NCBI GenBank assembly: GCA_038255255.1 | Contig: JBBSLL010000054.1 | Span: forward strand, 1 to 9,229 | Direction: 5' to 3' | DNA length: 9,229 nt | From: JBBQNY01 sp038255255 | Lineage (GTDB): Bacteria > Pseudomonadota > Gammaproteobacteria > Xanthomonadales > Ahniellaceae | In this document: one piece after another, positions 1 to 7,568 of the stretch | Numbering within the stretch: the stretch's first letter is position 1 | Layout: each line of letters begins with the position of its first letter | Notes under the pieces: generated by a model | Database searches by the model: none | The model's input: only the letters and a program-made list of their open reading frames with translations | Told to the model about the DNA's origin: nothing | Program-made: the position numbers and the translations under genes

Positions 1-143
1 ACACCCGCCGCCTCGTGCGCCTCGACATCGACGACGACGAGGCGACGCGGGCACTGGTCGACATGCTGCTCGCCAAGAAGCGCGCATCGGACCGCAAGAC
101 GTGGCTCGAAGCGAAAGGCGACCTCGCCAGCCTGGATACCTGA
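1..143 (+). CDS. parE: DNA topoisomerase IV subunit B, C-terminal end (partial)
   Basis: Only the last 46 codons are present; the reading frame starts at base 3 and ends at TGA 141-143. The translated tail contains a DIDDDEAT segment, then VDMLLAKKR, then a WLEAKGDL-like end. This closely matches the C-terminus I recall for gammaproteobacterial ParE, where MDMLLAKKR is followed by a WLQEKGDM-type ending. ParE is the ATPase/TOPRIM subunit of topoisomerase IV, which decatenates daughter chromosomes together with ParC. The GyrB paralogue is the main alternative, but its last residues differ (it ends around an NALNVKNLDV-like stretch in E. coli), so ParE is preferred. Its stop lies 10 nt from the stop of the convergent Asp-box gene, with no obvious intrinsic terminator in the gap. 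The catalytic domains are outside the window and cannot be checked. Confidence 0.9.
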   Translation, partial: TRRLVRLDIDDDEATRALVDMLLAKKRASDRKTWLEAKGDLASLDT

Positions 144-153
144 GCCGGATCCT

Positions 154-3100
154 TCAGTCGCACCGCTGTCCGCGGATGCGGGTCAGCCTGGCGAGCTCGA
201 CCTGCCCTGCGCTGTATCCCGCAAGCGTCGGCGTCCAGGTCAGTCGGGCTTGATCCGCACCGGTGAAGCGCAGGTCCACTTCGCCCCAGGCATCGCGCAC
301 CACGTCGCCGGGGCGGAAGCCCGGCGGGAACTGTGCTCCGCGCGTCAGCTGCATCGGCACCCTGGCGCCGTTGGCATCGCTTTCCGCGCTGCCTGTGAGG
401 AAGATCGTGCGTCCGTCCTGGAATGAATACCAGACCAACGCCATCACCGGCCTGTTCCCGGCGCCGTTGACCATCTGCACCTGCAAGCCATGCCCCGATT
501 GCGTCGAGTCGAACCATGTGCCACTGAAGCACGCGGGGCGACCCGCGCTCGCCGCATCAACGGCTGTTTCCCGCAAACGCGTCAATGGCTGCAAGGCCAT
601 GTCGCCGGTCAACGCGCCGTCGGCCGAGCGCCACGAGAAATTCGCCGACGATGAGTTGCCGAACTGCAGCGACACTTCGCCCCACCGGCGCAGCGCCAGG
701 TCCGTCGCACGAAAATCCGGCGGGAAATCGGGGCCCGATGCTTCGAACAGCGTGATCGCGCGGCTGCGGTCGCCGCTGAAATCGCCGAGGCCGGTCAACC
801 ACAGCGGGTGTCCGTCGCGATACGTGTACCAGATCACCAGCAGCTTCGGCACGCCCTCCTGATCGACGATCTCGAAGTTGACGCCCTGGCCGTCCTGCGC
901 CGGATCGAACCACAACCCGGCGACTTCGTTGCCGATGCGGTAGTCGGGCGTGCCGGAGAAGTCGAGCGCCGTCTTCCAGATGCCGCGCCCGTACGTGAAT
1001 GCGTGCAGCTGCGGCGGCGCGCCCGCGGAAGCGGGTGGACCCAGCGCAAGGCGCTCCACAATCACGTTGGCGAATCCGGTGTTTTCCACGGCCCACGTCA
1101 AACCCGCGTCGGGCGAGAAGAAGATGCCGAGGTCGGTGCCCAGATAGATGCTGGACGGGGTGTTCGGATCGATGACGAGGCTGTGCACCGGGACATCGGG
1201 AAGCGCACCGGCCCCGCTGCCGTCGCGTGCCGACCACGTCACGCCGCCGTCGGTACTACGCCAGACGTGTGCGCCACCGACGCTCGAGTATGTCGCCCAC
1301 GCGACACTGGCGTCGTTGTTCTGGAAGGTCAGCGAAGACACCCACCCAGCGCGCGGCGTGCGCGCGCTCCACACGGTGTTGGTGCCCGCCGCAAGCGTTG
1401 CGTCGTTGCGATAGATGCCGGTCCGGTTGCCGACCAGCACGCGATCGGGACGTGTCGGCGCCACGGCGATGGCGGATCCGCGATTGTCGAACGAACTGCC
1501 GCCAAGCGGCGCGCTGACGGCGCGCCAACTGTCTGCCCGGTTGTCACTGCGCCACACGCGCGTGCCGGTGGCATACAGGCGCGACGTCGCGCTCGGATCG
1601 AGCACGTACGGCATGATGAAGATCGTGCTGTCGTTCAGACCGGTGACGACGCGGCGAAACGTCTGTCCGAAGTTGTCTGATCGATGCAGATTCACCAGCT
1701 GCGCGCTCGCGTAGAGCGTCGCCGCATTGTTCGGATCGAACGCGACGTTGCCGCCGTCGCCGCCTAGCACGTGCAGGAACGCGCGACTCGCGGGATCGGC
1801 GGGCGCCAGCAGTGTCCCGTTGTCCTGCGTGCCGCCGACCGCGCGGCCGGAGTGCGGCGATACCGCACCGGAATAAAACTGCGTCGTGCCGAGATTGCCG
1901 GTGAGCGCGCGCCATGCGGTCTGGTCGTCGCGCGGCGCACAGGGCGCCGTTGCGCCGAGCGCCACGGGTGCGCGTGCGTTCTCGGTGGCGGCGACGCCTC
2001 CGTCATTGGTGGAATAAAGCCGCAGGTTCGAGCTGCCATCGAAACGCGGATCGAACTTGAGCAGGTGCTGGTCCGAATGCACGGCGCTCGGGCGGCCCGG
2101 AGTCGACCACCACCAGGAGGCCAGGCCGAAATTGCGGCCTGCGTCGTCGGATCGGTAGATATCCATGCCGCCGACCCAGACGCGATCGGGATCGAGCGGA
2201 TCGACCGCGATCGCATGGTTGTACCAGCCCGCGCCATACCAGTTGTCCGCGGCCTCATTGAAGCAACTGCGCGCGAATGCGCCCGACGCGTGCGAGAACA
2301 GCGTGGTGTTGAGCTTGACCGCATCGGTGTTGCGCACCGTCGCGTGCCAGCTGAGGCCGCCGTCGTCGGTGCGGAAAACCGCGTGCAGGGCGTTGTCGTA
2401 GTCGCCGAGTCCGTCGCCGGTGCGATCGGGGCCCGACACAATGCTCGCGGATGATGCGTACATCACCTGCTGGTTGGCGCGATGGATGTCGATCTGCGTG
2501 CGGCCCTGGCCCGGTTCCGACAAGGCATTGATCCAGGATCCCGCACCGCTCGCATCGGTATTGATGAACACTGCGGCGGGGCACGGGCCCCCGCATGCGG
2601 GAGGCGTGACCGTGCCAGGAAGCCAGTAGCGATCGTCCGTGGATCGCGAAGAACAGCTGGCGACGAGCCAGTCGCCCGACATGTCGGTACGCATCGCGAG
2701 GTCGGTGCAGCCTTCGTAGAGCGACTGGTTCTGCGCATCGACCGGACCCAGCACGCGCTCGAACGACAGGCCGGCATCGACGCTCCGCCATACGCCCGAA
2801 TTGGTCGCGGCGTACAGGCGTCGCGAGTCATGCGGACTCGCCACCAGATCGCTGACATACCGGAAGTCTGCGTTCGCGGTTGATTCGAGCTGATGCCAGC
2901 TGCGTCCGCCGTCGCTGCTCTTGAGGATTCCCGCGCCCGCCATCGGGGACCACGGCATGCCGCTGTTCCGATACAGCTCACCGGTTCCCGCGTACATGAC
3001 ATTGGGGCGCGCGGCGTCGATCAGCAGCGCGCCGATGTTGAGGTTCACGGCATCGTCGGACAGCGCCAGCCAGCTTTCGCCGCGATCATCACTGCGCCAG

Positions 3101-3537
3101 ACGCCACCGGACACGCCGCCCGCAAAGAGCACGTCGGGATTCTGCGGGTGGAAGGCGAGCGTGCGCATACGTCCTGCGACGTTGGAAGGTCCGAGGAACT
3201 GCCACTGGTGCGCGGCCTTGGCGTGCACGTTACCCACCGCATCGGCTGCGACGAGTTCGGACCGGCCCGGCAGGTGGCGCGGCATTGCGCGCATCGCATT
3301 CTCTGCCGCAAGCCAAACCGCCGGTGAAAAGGTCGAAGTGCCGGGTGCCGCGCGCCGCGCGATGAAGTCGTGGTGCCGCGCTGCGGCGGCATCCTGGCGA
3401 AGCTGCCGGTCACCCTTATACGGTGGCCGTTCAATCGATTCGATCGTCGGCAGGCTCGCCTGCAGTGCGCAGATGGCGAGTACCGCGATGCCCGCTGCGG
3501 CTTTCGCGCCATGGACCCCGAAAGCATTGATATTCAT
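154..3537 (-). CDS. Secreted Asp-box (BNR/sortilin-like) beta-propeller protein with duplicated C-terminal domain
   Basis: 1127 residues. Residues 1-28 look like a Sec signal peptide: a basic residue at K12, a hydrophobic stretch from about 13 to 25, and an AxA-like region near 24-27. Nine Asp-box motifs (S/T-x-D-x-G-x-S/T-W/F or close variants) lie near residues 149, 207, 252, 390, 463, 620, 664, 761 and 808, so most of 110-860 should fold as one large or two consecutive beta-propellers like those of sortilin/Vps10 and BNR proteins. The C-terminus carries two divergent copies of one domain, about 873-989 and 1005-1122, sharing G-x-WFD, a GxG turn, a WY-(T/S)-(Y/F) segment, (W/F)LTG, FPP-x-FR and WGEV. 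Asp boxes are structural and give no enzymatic function, and I do not see a sialidase catalytic set. A secreted or surface binding protein, or a polysaccharide-acting protein, is possible. The ATG has no clear Shine-Dalgarno. The 188-bp gap upstream (3538-3725) shows no convincing promoter. Confidence 0.9.
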   Translation of the reverse strand: MNINAFGVHGAKAAAGIAVLAICALQASLPTIESIERPPYKGDRQLRQDAAAARHHDFIARRAAPGTSTFSPAVWLAAENAMRAMPRHLPGRSELVAADAVGNVHAKAAHQWQFLGPSNVAGRMRTLAFHPQNPDVLFAGGVSGGVWRSDDRGESWLALSDDAVNLNIGALLIDAARPNVMYAGTGELYRNSGMPWSPMAGAGILKSSDGGRSWHQLESTANADFRYVSDLVASPHDSRRLYAATNSGVWRSVDAGLSFERVLGPVDAQNQSLYEGCTDLAMRTDMSGDWLVASCSSRSTDDRYWLPGTVTPPACGGPCPAAVFINTDASGAGSWINALSEPGQGRTQIDIHRANQQVMYASSASIVSGPDRTGDGLGDYDNALHAVFRTDDGGLSWHATVRNTDAVKLNTTLFSHASGAFARSCFNEAADNWYGAGWYNHAIAVDPLDPDRVWVGGMDIYRSDDAGRNFGLASWWWSTPGRPSAVHSDQHLLKFDPRFDGSSNLRLYSTNDGGVAATENARAPVALGATAPCAPRDDQTAWRALTGNLGTTQFYSGAVSPHSGRAVGGTQDNGTLLAPADPASRAFLHVLGGDGGNVAFDPNNAATLYASAQLVNLHRSDNFGQTFRRVVTGLNDSTIFIMPYVLDPSATSRLYATGTRVWRSDNRADSWRAVSAPLGGSSFDNRGSAIAVAPTRPDRVLVGNRTGIYRNDATLAAGTNTVWSARTPRAGWVSSLTFQNNDASVAWATYSSVGGAHVWRSTDGGVTWSARDGSGAGALPDVPVHSLVIDPNTPSSIYLGTDLGIFFSPDAGLTWAVENTGFANVIVERLALGPPASAGAPPQLHAFTYGRGIWKTALDFSGTPDYRIGNEVAGLWFDPAQDGQGVNFEIVDQEGVPKLLVIWYTYRDGHPLWLTGLGDFSGDRSRAITLFEASGPDFPPDFRATDLALRRWGEVSLQFGNSSSANFSWRSADGALTGDMALQPLTRLRETAVDAASAGRPACFSGTWFDSTQSGHGLQVQMVNGAGNRPVMALVWYSFQDGRTIFLTGSAESDANGARVPMQLTRGAQFPPGFRPGDVVRDAWGEVDLRFTGADQARLTWTPTLAGYSAGQVELARLTRIRGQRCD

Positions 3538-3725
3538 GCCTGCATGCTAGTCCGCTACCTTCCCCGCCTCAATGCTCGCCGCGACATTACGCACGTTTTG
3601 GCCGACTAACGCCGCGTTACGACGCTCGCTCCTCAACCTCAGCCCAACCCTGCGACGACCCGCGCCGTACCTGCGTCTTTGGAACCCGTTCGGAGATTCG
3701 TCCCTGCCACGCCAGGAGTCGTCGA

Positions 3726-4982
3726 CTAAAACCGTGTGGCAGCGAACGGAGCGACATCCATCACAGGTTCCACGCGATTGAGCAACGCCGAGACGAGTTC
3801 CGCAGTGACCGCGCAAAGACTCATGCCAAGCATCCCGTGACCGGCGGCCAGCACCACGTTCGATACTCCGGGCGCGCGGTCGATGATCGGCAGGTCATCG
3901 GGAGTCATCGGCCGCCACCCGTACCAGTCCGTGCGCGCGCCACGGCCTTCGGGCTCGCGCAGATAACGGCGCGACGCGACAACCAGCGCGTCGAGCCGGC
4001 GCCGGTTGAGGCTCGCGTCGAATCCGGCGAATTCCATCGTGCTGCCGAGTCGGAATCCATGCGGCCAGGCCGTCACGCACACGCTGGCGTCCTTGAGTAC
4101 CAGCGGGCGAGTCGGTACATGTTCCGGCGGTTCGGCATATGTGATCGAGTAGCCCTTGCCAGGCTCGATCGGGAGATCGAGTCCCAGCGATCTCACGAAC
4201 TCTGACTGCCACGGCCCGAGCGCGACCACGATGTCGCGGGCCCGATGCACGCCCTGTGCCGTGCGGACGCCGGAGACCCGCCCGTCGCGCAACTCCAGCG
4301 CCTCGATCTCGACGCCGGTCTGGATGGTTCCGCCGCCGCGCCGCACGACTTGCGCGAGCCCTTCGACGAAACGGTCCGGACGCAGGTGCGCATCCTGCGG
4401 ATTGAACAGCGCTCCGGCAATGCCCGGCAGCAGGCACTGCTCTTCGGCGAGCGTACGTTCGCTGCCCCAGACTTCAGTGCGGATGCCCAGCGGTGCCAGC
4501 GCGGCGATCTGCTTCGCTGCCGCGTCCGCCAGGTCCTTTTCGTTTCGGTACACGTAGAGCGTACCGGATGCGGCAAAATCGCAATCGATCTTTTCCCGAT
4601 CAATCCATTCCTGGATGAGGGCGCGGGAACGCAACAGCAATCGCGCGCGAACCTCCGTGTTGCGATGATGGATCGCAGGGCGACAATTGCGGGCCGACCG
4701 GGACAACCACCGCCATCGCCGCCACTCGACACCCGGCGCGACGCGCAACGGCGCATCGGGTCGCAGCATCCAGCGAACTCCCTGCGTGATCATTCCAGGA
4801 GCCTGCAGCGGTGGCGCATGGCTCGGCGTCAGCGTGCCGCAGTTGCCGTGGGATGTCGCGCCGCCGGCCTCGCCGCGATCGAGCACGCGGACGCTGCGGC
4901 CCGCACGTTGCAGCGCGTACGCGCAGGCCACGCCGATGACGCCCGCGCCTAGGATCAGTACATCGTCTTCGTGCGTGCTCAT
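3726..4982 (-). CDS. FAD-dependent D-amino-acid dehydrogenase (DadA-like, DAO family)
   Basis: 418 residues from the ATG at 4980-4982. The frame stays open upstream to 5159, but that extension is low-complexity, overlaps the preceding deacylase gene and comes before the flavin-binding strand, so I chose the internal ATG. Residues 8-17 carry the N-terminal FAD-binding beta-alpha-beta motif with GAGVIG at 12-17, ending in an acidic residue in VLDRG. A GNCG-LTPSHAPPL segment follows near 47-59. Near the end, WRPMTPDD (356-363) and GHGMLG (382-387) match the C-terminal FAD/substrate signature of DadA-type dehydrogenases and D-hydroxyproline dehydrogenases. The expected reaction is oxidative deamination of a D-amino acid to a 2-oxo acid or imine, with electrons passed to the respiratory chain at the inner membrane face. 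The length fits the family (about 410-435). The substrate (D-Ala-like or D-hydroxyproline-like) cannot be decided. It follows the deacylase by 49 nt, so they are probably cotranscribed. Confidence 0.88.
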   Translation of the reverse strand: MSTHEDDVLILGAGVIGVACAYALQRAGRSVRVLDRGEAGGATSHGNCGTLTPSHAPPLQAPGMITQGVRWMLRPDAPLRVAPGVEWRRWRWLSRSARNCRPAIHHRNTEVRARLLLRSRALIQEWIDREKIDCDFAASGTLYVYRNEKDLADAAAKQIAALAPLGIRTEVWGSERTLAEEQCLLPGIAGALFNPQDAHLRPDRFVEGLAQVVRRGGGTIQTGVEIEALELRDGRVSGVRTAQGVHRARDIVVALGPWQSEFVRSLGLDLPIEPGKGYSITYAEPPEHVPTRPLVLKDASVCVTAWPHGFRLGSTMEFAGFDASLNRRRLDALVVASRRYLREPEGRGARTDWYGWRPMTPDDLPIIDRAPGVSNVVLAAGHGMLGMSLCAVTAELVSALLNRVEPVMDVAPFAATRF

Positions 4983-5031
4983 CGGGCGCGCCGAGCATCC
5001 CAGGCGCGTGAGTGAACGTGCAGCGGCGACA

Positions 5032-6828
5032 TCATCTTGCCGGCAGCGCGCATCCGCCTTCGGTCCAGCCGCACCAGCCGGGGCCGCGCACGACGCGTCC
5101 CGGCTTGGCGCCCGTGTGCACGCCTTCGCGCAGGACCTGCGTACCGTTGACCCACACATGCGTCACCCCGGTCGAGAGCTGATGCGGCCTGGCAAAAGTC
5201 GCGTGATCGCGCACGGCCGCGCTGTCGAACACCACCACATCGGCGAAACAGCCCGGGTCGATGCAGCCGCGCTCGCGCAGCTTCCAGTTCTCCGCGGGCA
5301 GTCGTGTCATGCGCCTGATCGCTTCGCTCAGGCTGAGGACGCCGCGATCGCGCGAATAGTGCCCGAGGACGCGCGCGAAATTGCCGTAGGCGCGCGGGTG
5401 AGTGCTGCGCTCGAGGAACACGCCCTCGGGTGCATAGGCCCCCGCGTCGGAGCCGAAGCTCACCCACGGCTGCTTGATGCCGAGTTCGACGTTGTCCTCG
5501 CTCATGAGGAAATACACAGTGTCGACACGGCTGTGGTCCTCGATGACCAGGTCGATGATGGTGTCCTCGGGACTGGTGCCACGCAGCTTCGCGACTTCGG
5601 CCAGCGTCTTTCCGGTGAGCGGCTTGAGGGCGGGCTTGTTGAATCCGACCAGCATCACGCGGTCCGGTGACCCGGCCTCGCGATACAGACTTTCCCAGCT
5701 GTCGTCTGGCGCGCGCATCTCGGCCAGAACACGCGCGCGGATTGCAGGATCCTGCAATCGCCTGGCCCAGGCATCGATGCCCCCTTCCTGCACCCAGGGC
5801 GGCATGGCCGCGTCGAGTCCTGTCGCGCCGGCCGTGTAGGCGTACATGTTGGCCGAGACCTCGAGCCCTTCCGCGCGGGCCGCCTCGATTTTTGCGATGG
5901 CCTGCGCCATCTTCGGCCAATTGCGTTCGCCGGCGGCCTTGAGGTGGTACACCTCGGCACGTTGTCCGGTCGCGCGCGCAATGGCGATGTGTTCGTCCAG
6001 TGCCTCGAGGAAGCGGCCCGCCTCGCTCCGCAGGTGGGCAACGTAGCCGCCACCCGATTGCGCGGCGGTGCTGGCCAGCGCGATCAATTCATCGGTTTTG
6101 GCGAAGAAGGCGGGCGCGTAGATCAGCGATGCACCGACGCCGAGCGCACCTTCGCGCATCGCGCTGTCGACCAGCGCCTGCATGCGCGCCAGTTCCCCGG
6201 CGCTCGGGGCGCGATCCGCCTCCCCGAGTTCGTGGATGCGCACGGTGACCGCACCGACGAACGACGCCACGTTGGGCGAAACGCCTTTCGCGACCAGCCA
6301 GTCGAGATAACCTCCCAGTGTCGTCCACTCGATCGCATAGCGGAAGTCGCTTTGTTCCTTGATCGCGTTGGCCTTCATCTGGTCGTTGAACGGTCCCATC
6401 GACCAGCCCTCGCCAAAAATTTCCAGCGTCACGCCCTGCGCGATATCGCTCACGCCACGCCCGTCGACAATGAGCGACTCGTTGGCCCAGGACAGCACAT
6501 TGATGAAACCCGGCGCGACGGCGAGTCCCCGCGCATCGACGATTCGGAGCGCGGGCTCGTCGTCGAGTTCGCCCAGGGCGGCAACGCGGTCCCCACGGAT
6601 CCCGACATCAGTCACTCTCGGTTCCTTGCCGGTTCCGTCGAACACGAGGCCGTTGGCGATCACGAGGTCGAACGGCTGGGCTGCCGGCCGGGCCGTGGGC
6701 GCCGGGCTCACTGCGGCCGCTGTCGATCTGCGGGCCGGCGGCTGTGCCGCATCGCGTTGCCACCATTGCGCGCAGCCGGCGGAAACGCACAACAACGGAA
6801 CCAGTGCCACCCAACGTGCGTTGCGCAT
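5032..6828 (-). CDS. N-acyl-D-amino-acid deacylase family amidohydrolase, predicted lipoprotein
   Basis: 598 residues from the ATG at 6826-6828, chosen because a signal peptide begins there and AGGGGG lies just upstream; the open frame up to 7056 would overlap slyD and is rejected. Residues 1-19 look like a lipoprotein signal with the presumed modified Cys at 19 (VSAGC, a slightly atypical lipobox). A low-complexity Ala/Pro linker runs to about 50. The amidohydrolase fold starts with DLVIANGLVFDGTG (54-67). Family landmarks are an IRGDRVAALG strand (77-86), APGFIN (105-110), GVTLEIFGEGWSMGP (132-146), HLRSE with H265, YHLKAAG with H295, GSDAGA with D461, and HPRAYGNFARVLGHY (477-491). In D-aminoacylases the equivalents of H265, H295 and D461 bind metal or act in catalysis. 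The usual DxHxH after the first strand is replaced by a segment without histidine (110-114). Expected role: releasing D-amino acids from N-acyl-D-amino acids outside the cytoplasm. The exact substrate is unknown. Confidence 0.88.
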   Translation of the reverse strand: MRNARWVALVPLLCVSAGCAQWWQRDAAQPPARRSTAAAVSPAPTARPAAQPFDLVIANGLVFDGTGKEPRVTDVGIRGDRVAALGELDDEPALRIVDARGLAVAPGFINVLSWANESLIVDGRGVSDIAQGVTLEIFGEGWSMGPFNDQMKANAIKEQSDFRYAIEWTTLGGYLDWLVAKGVSPNVASFVGAVTVRIHELGEADRAPSAGELARMQALVDSAMREGALGVGASLIYAPAFFAKTDELIALASTAAQSGGGYVAHLRSEAGRFLEALDEHIAIARATGQRAEVYHLKAAGERNWPKMAQAIAKIEAARAEGLEVSANMYAYTAGATGLDAAMPPWVQEGGIDAWARRLQDPAIRARVLAEMRAPDDSWESLYREAGSPDRVMLVGFNKPALKPLTGKTLAEVAKLRGTSPEDTIIDLVIEDHSRVDTVYFLMSEDNVELGIKQPWVSFGSDAGAYAPEGVFLERSTHPRAYGNFARVLGHYSRDRGVLSLSEAIRRMTRLPAENWKLRERGCIDPGCFADVVVFDSAAVRDHATFARPHQLSTGVTHVWVNGTQVLREGVHTGAKPGRVVRGPGWCGWTEGGCALPAR

Positions 6829-6832
6829 CTTT

Positions 6833-6838
6833 CCCCCT
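6833..6838 (-). promoter_or_regulatory. Ribosome binding site of the deacylase gene
   Basis: On the minus strand an AGGGGG run lies 4 nt before the ATG at 6826-6828. It is the purine-rich site that supports this internal start over the longer open frame reaching 7056. The spacing is a little short. Confidence 0.6.
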
Positions 6839-6922
6839 ACGGAATTTCCACAACCGAGAATTTCAGTCCCGACACCGCTCGCACGGCGTGCGGGCGAGCG
6901 AAGTCGCGCCCAGACGCTTTGC

Positions 6923-7423
6923 TCAGTGACCTGCGTGCCCGTCCGCGCCATGAGCATGGCCGTGCGATCGTTCGTCGTCGGTCGGTTCGCGCACGTCCAC
7001 CATGTCGATATCGAACTCGAGGGTCTTGCCCGCCAGTGGATGATTGACGTCGACATCGACGACCGACATCCCGACCTTGATCACGGTGACTGGGCGAGCG
7101 CCGTCGCGGGTCGACAGCGTGGTCATTGCGCCCGGGTGCAGCCGTTCGTTGGGGGCGAAGAATTTCTTGGGCACCCGCTGCACCGCGTCGTCGTTGCGCA
7201 GTCCATAGCCCTGTTCAGGCGGCACGCTGACTTTGAAGCTGTCGCCGGCGGACTTGCCGACGAGCGCGTCTTCGACGCCCTTGATCAACCCACCCCGGCC
7301 AATGAGCACTGCGAGCGGCTCGCCGCGCTCTCGCGACGAATCCACCGGTGGCGCATCATGCGCGGCTGCGGAGTCCCGGACCACATAGTGAAAGACGGCG
7401 ACCTTTCCTCTCTCGGCGATCAT
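6923..7423 (-). CDS. slyD: FKBP-type peptidyl-prolyl cis-trans isomerase SlyD
   Basis: 166 residues from the ATG at 7421-7423. The frame is open to 7519, but the extra 32 residues are Trp/Arg-rich and not FKBP-like, while the chosen start places the first FKBP strand (KVAVFHYVVRD, 7-17) at the usual distance. FKBP signatures are the GxGGLIKGVEDAL segment (42-54), where the loop and helix of SlyD bind proline, GKSAGDSFKVSVPPEQGYG (56-74), and EFDIDMVDVRE near 136-146 closing the fold. Residues about 75-125 form the insert-in-flap chaperone domain typical of SlyD. The tail (154-166) has five histidines in 13 residues, a short version of the metal-binding tail that binds Ni(II) or Zn(II) in enterobacterial SlyD. 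Role: cytoplasmic prolyl isomerase, chaperone and metal handling. It lies 94 nt upstream of the deacylase on the same strand. No strong Shine-Dalgarno is visible. Confidence 0.93.
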   Translation of the reverse strand: MIAERGKVAVFHYVVRDSAAAHDAPPVDSSRERGEPLAVLIGRGGLIKGVEDALVGKSAGDSFKVSVPPEQGYGLRNDDAVQRVPKKFFAPNERLHPGAMTTLSTRDGARPVTVIKVGMSVVDVDVNHPLAGKTLEFDIDMVDVREPTDDERSHGHAHGADGHAGH

Positions 7424-7506
7424 CTGCGCAATCCAGTTGGAAGGCACGAAGCTTAGCGTCGCCGGCCCCGGTCGCCGGCGCTGATATCCAGACCAAGTGC
7501 TGAACC

Positions 7507-7536
7507 GCCATAGCCACATTCACGGATAAATCACAA
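7507..7536 (-). promoter_or_regulatory. Candidate sigma-70-like promoter for slyD
   Basis: On the minus strand TTGTGA (plus 7531-7536) and TATGGC (plus 7507-7512) lie 18 nt apart. The -35-like hexamer matches TTGACA at the TTG core and final A; the -10-like hexamer is weak (TAT only). Start of transcription would be around 7500, giving a leader of about 75 nt before the slyD ATG. Prediction by eye. Confidence 0.25.
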
Positions 7537-7544
7537 GTCTTGTG
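7532..7544. promoter_or_regulatory. 13-bp perfect dyad between slyD and the nlpC/p60 gene
   Basis: CACAAG-T-CTTGTG, a perfect inverted repeat with a one-base centre, sits in the 181-bp divergent intergenic region. Its two halves supply the TTGTG core of the two candidate -35 boxes, one on each strand, so it could be an operator or simply symmetric promoter sequence. No regulator can be named. Confidence 0.35.
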
Positions 7545-7568
7545 GGGCCGCCATGATTTAGCCATATT
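7540..7568 (+). promoter_or_regulatory. Candidate sigma-70-like promoter for the NlpC/P60 gene
   Basis: TTGTGG at 7540-7545 (-35-like) and CATATT at 7563-7568 (-10-like, four matches to TATAAT) are exactly 17 nt apart. Transcription would start near 7575, leaving about 30 nt before the TTG start codon at 7605. The -35 overlaps the 13-bp dyad. Prediction by eye. Confidence 0.33.

Noticed and set aside
808..2454. Plus-strand open frames of 290 and 227 codons at 808-1680 and 1771-2454
   Set aside because: They are antisense to the Asp-box protein with shadow-type amino-acid composition and no signature; the minus-strand frame has nine Asp boxes and a signal peptide.
3717..3727. 11-bp palindrome AGTCG-T-CGACT at the dehydrogenase stop codon
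   Set aside because: It is short and has no spaced loop, and such palindromes are expected by chance; there is no context suggesting an operator or terminator.
4983..5159. N-terminal extension of the dehydrogenase
   Set aside because: It adds 59 low-complexity residues before the FAD motif and overlaps the deacylase coding end; the ATG at 4980-4982 is the family-like start.
4687..5670. Plus-strand open frame of 327 codons
   Set aside because: It spans, in antisense, the end of the deacylase gene and the start of the dehydrogenase gene, both with convincing motifs.
6877..6899. Inverted repeat GCTCGC/GCGAGC between slyD and the deacylase, as a terminator
   Set aside because: The stem needs a bulge to extend past six pairs and no T run follows on the minus strand, so it does not support termination between the two genes.
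6829..7056. N-terminal extension of the deacylase into slyD
   Set aside because: It overlaps slyD and precedes a complete lipoprotein signal; an AGGGGG site supports the ATG at 6826-6828.
5944..7456. Long plus-strand open frames (365-367 codons) at 5944-7047 and 6359-7456
   Set aside because: They lie antisense to the deacylase and slyD, whose motifs are clear, and their translations are Arg/Ala-rich with no recognisable domain. They are a side effect of high GC content.
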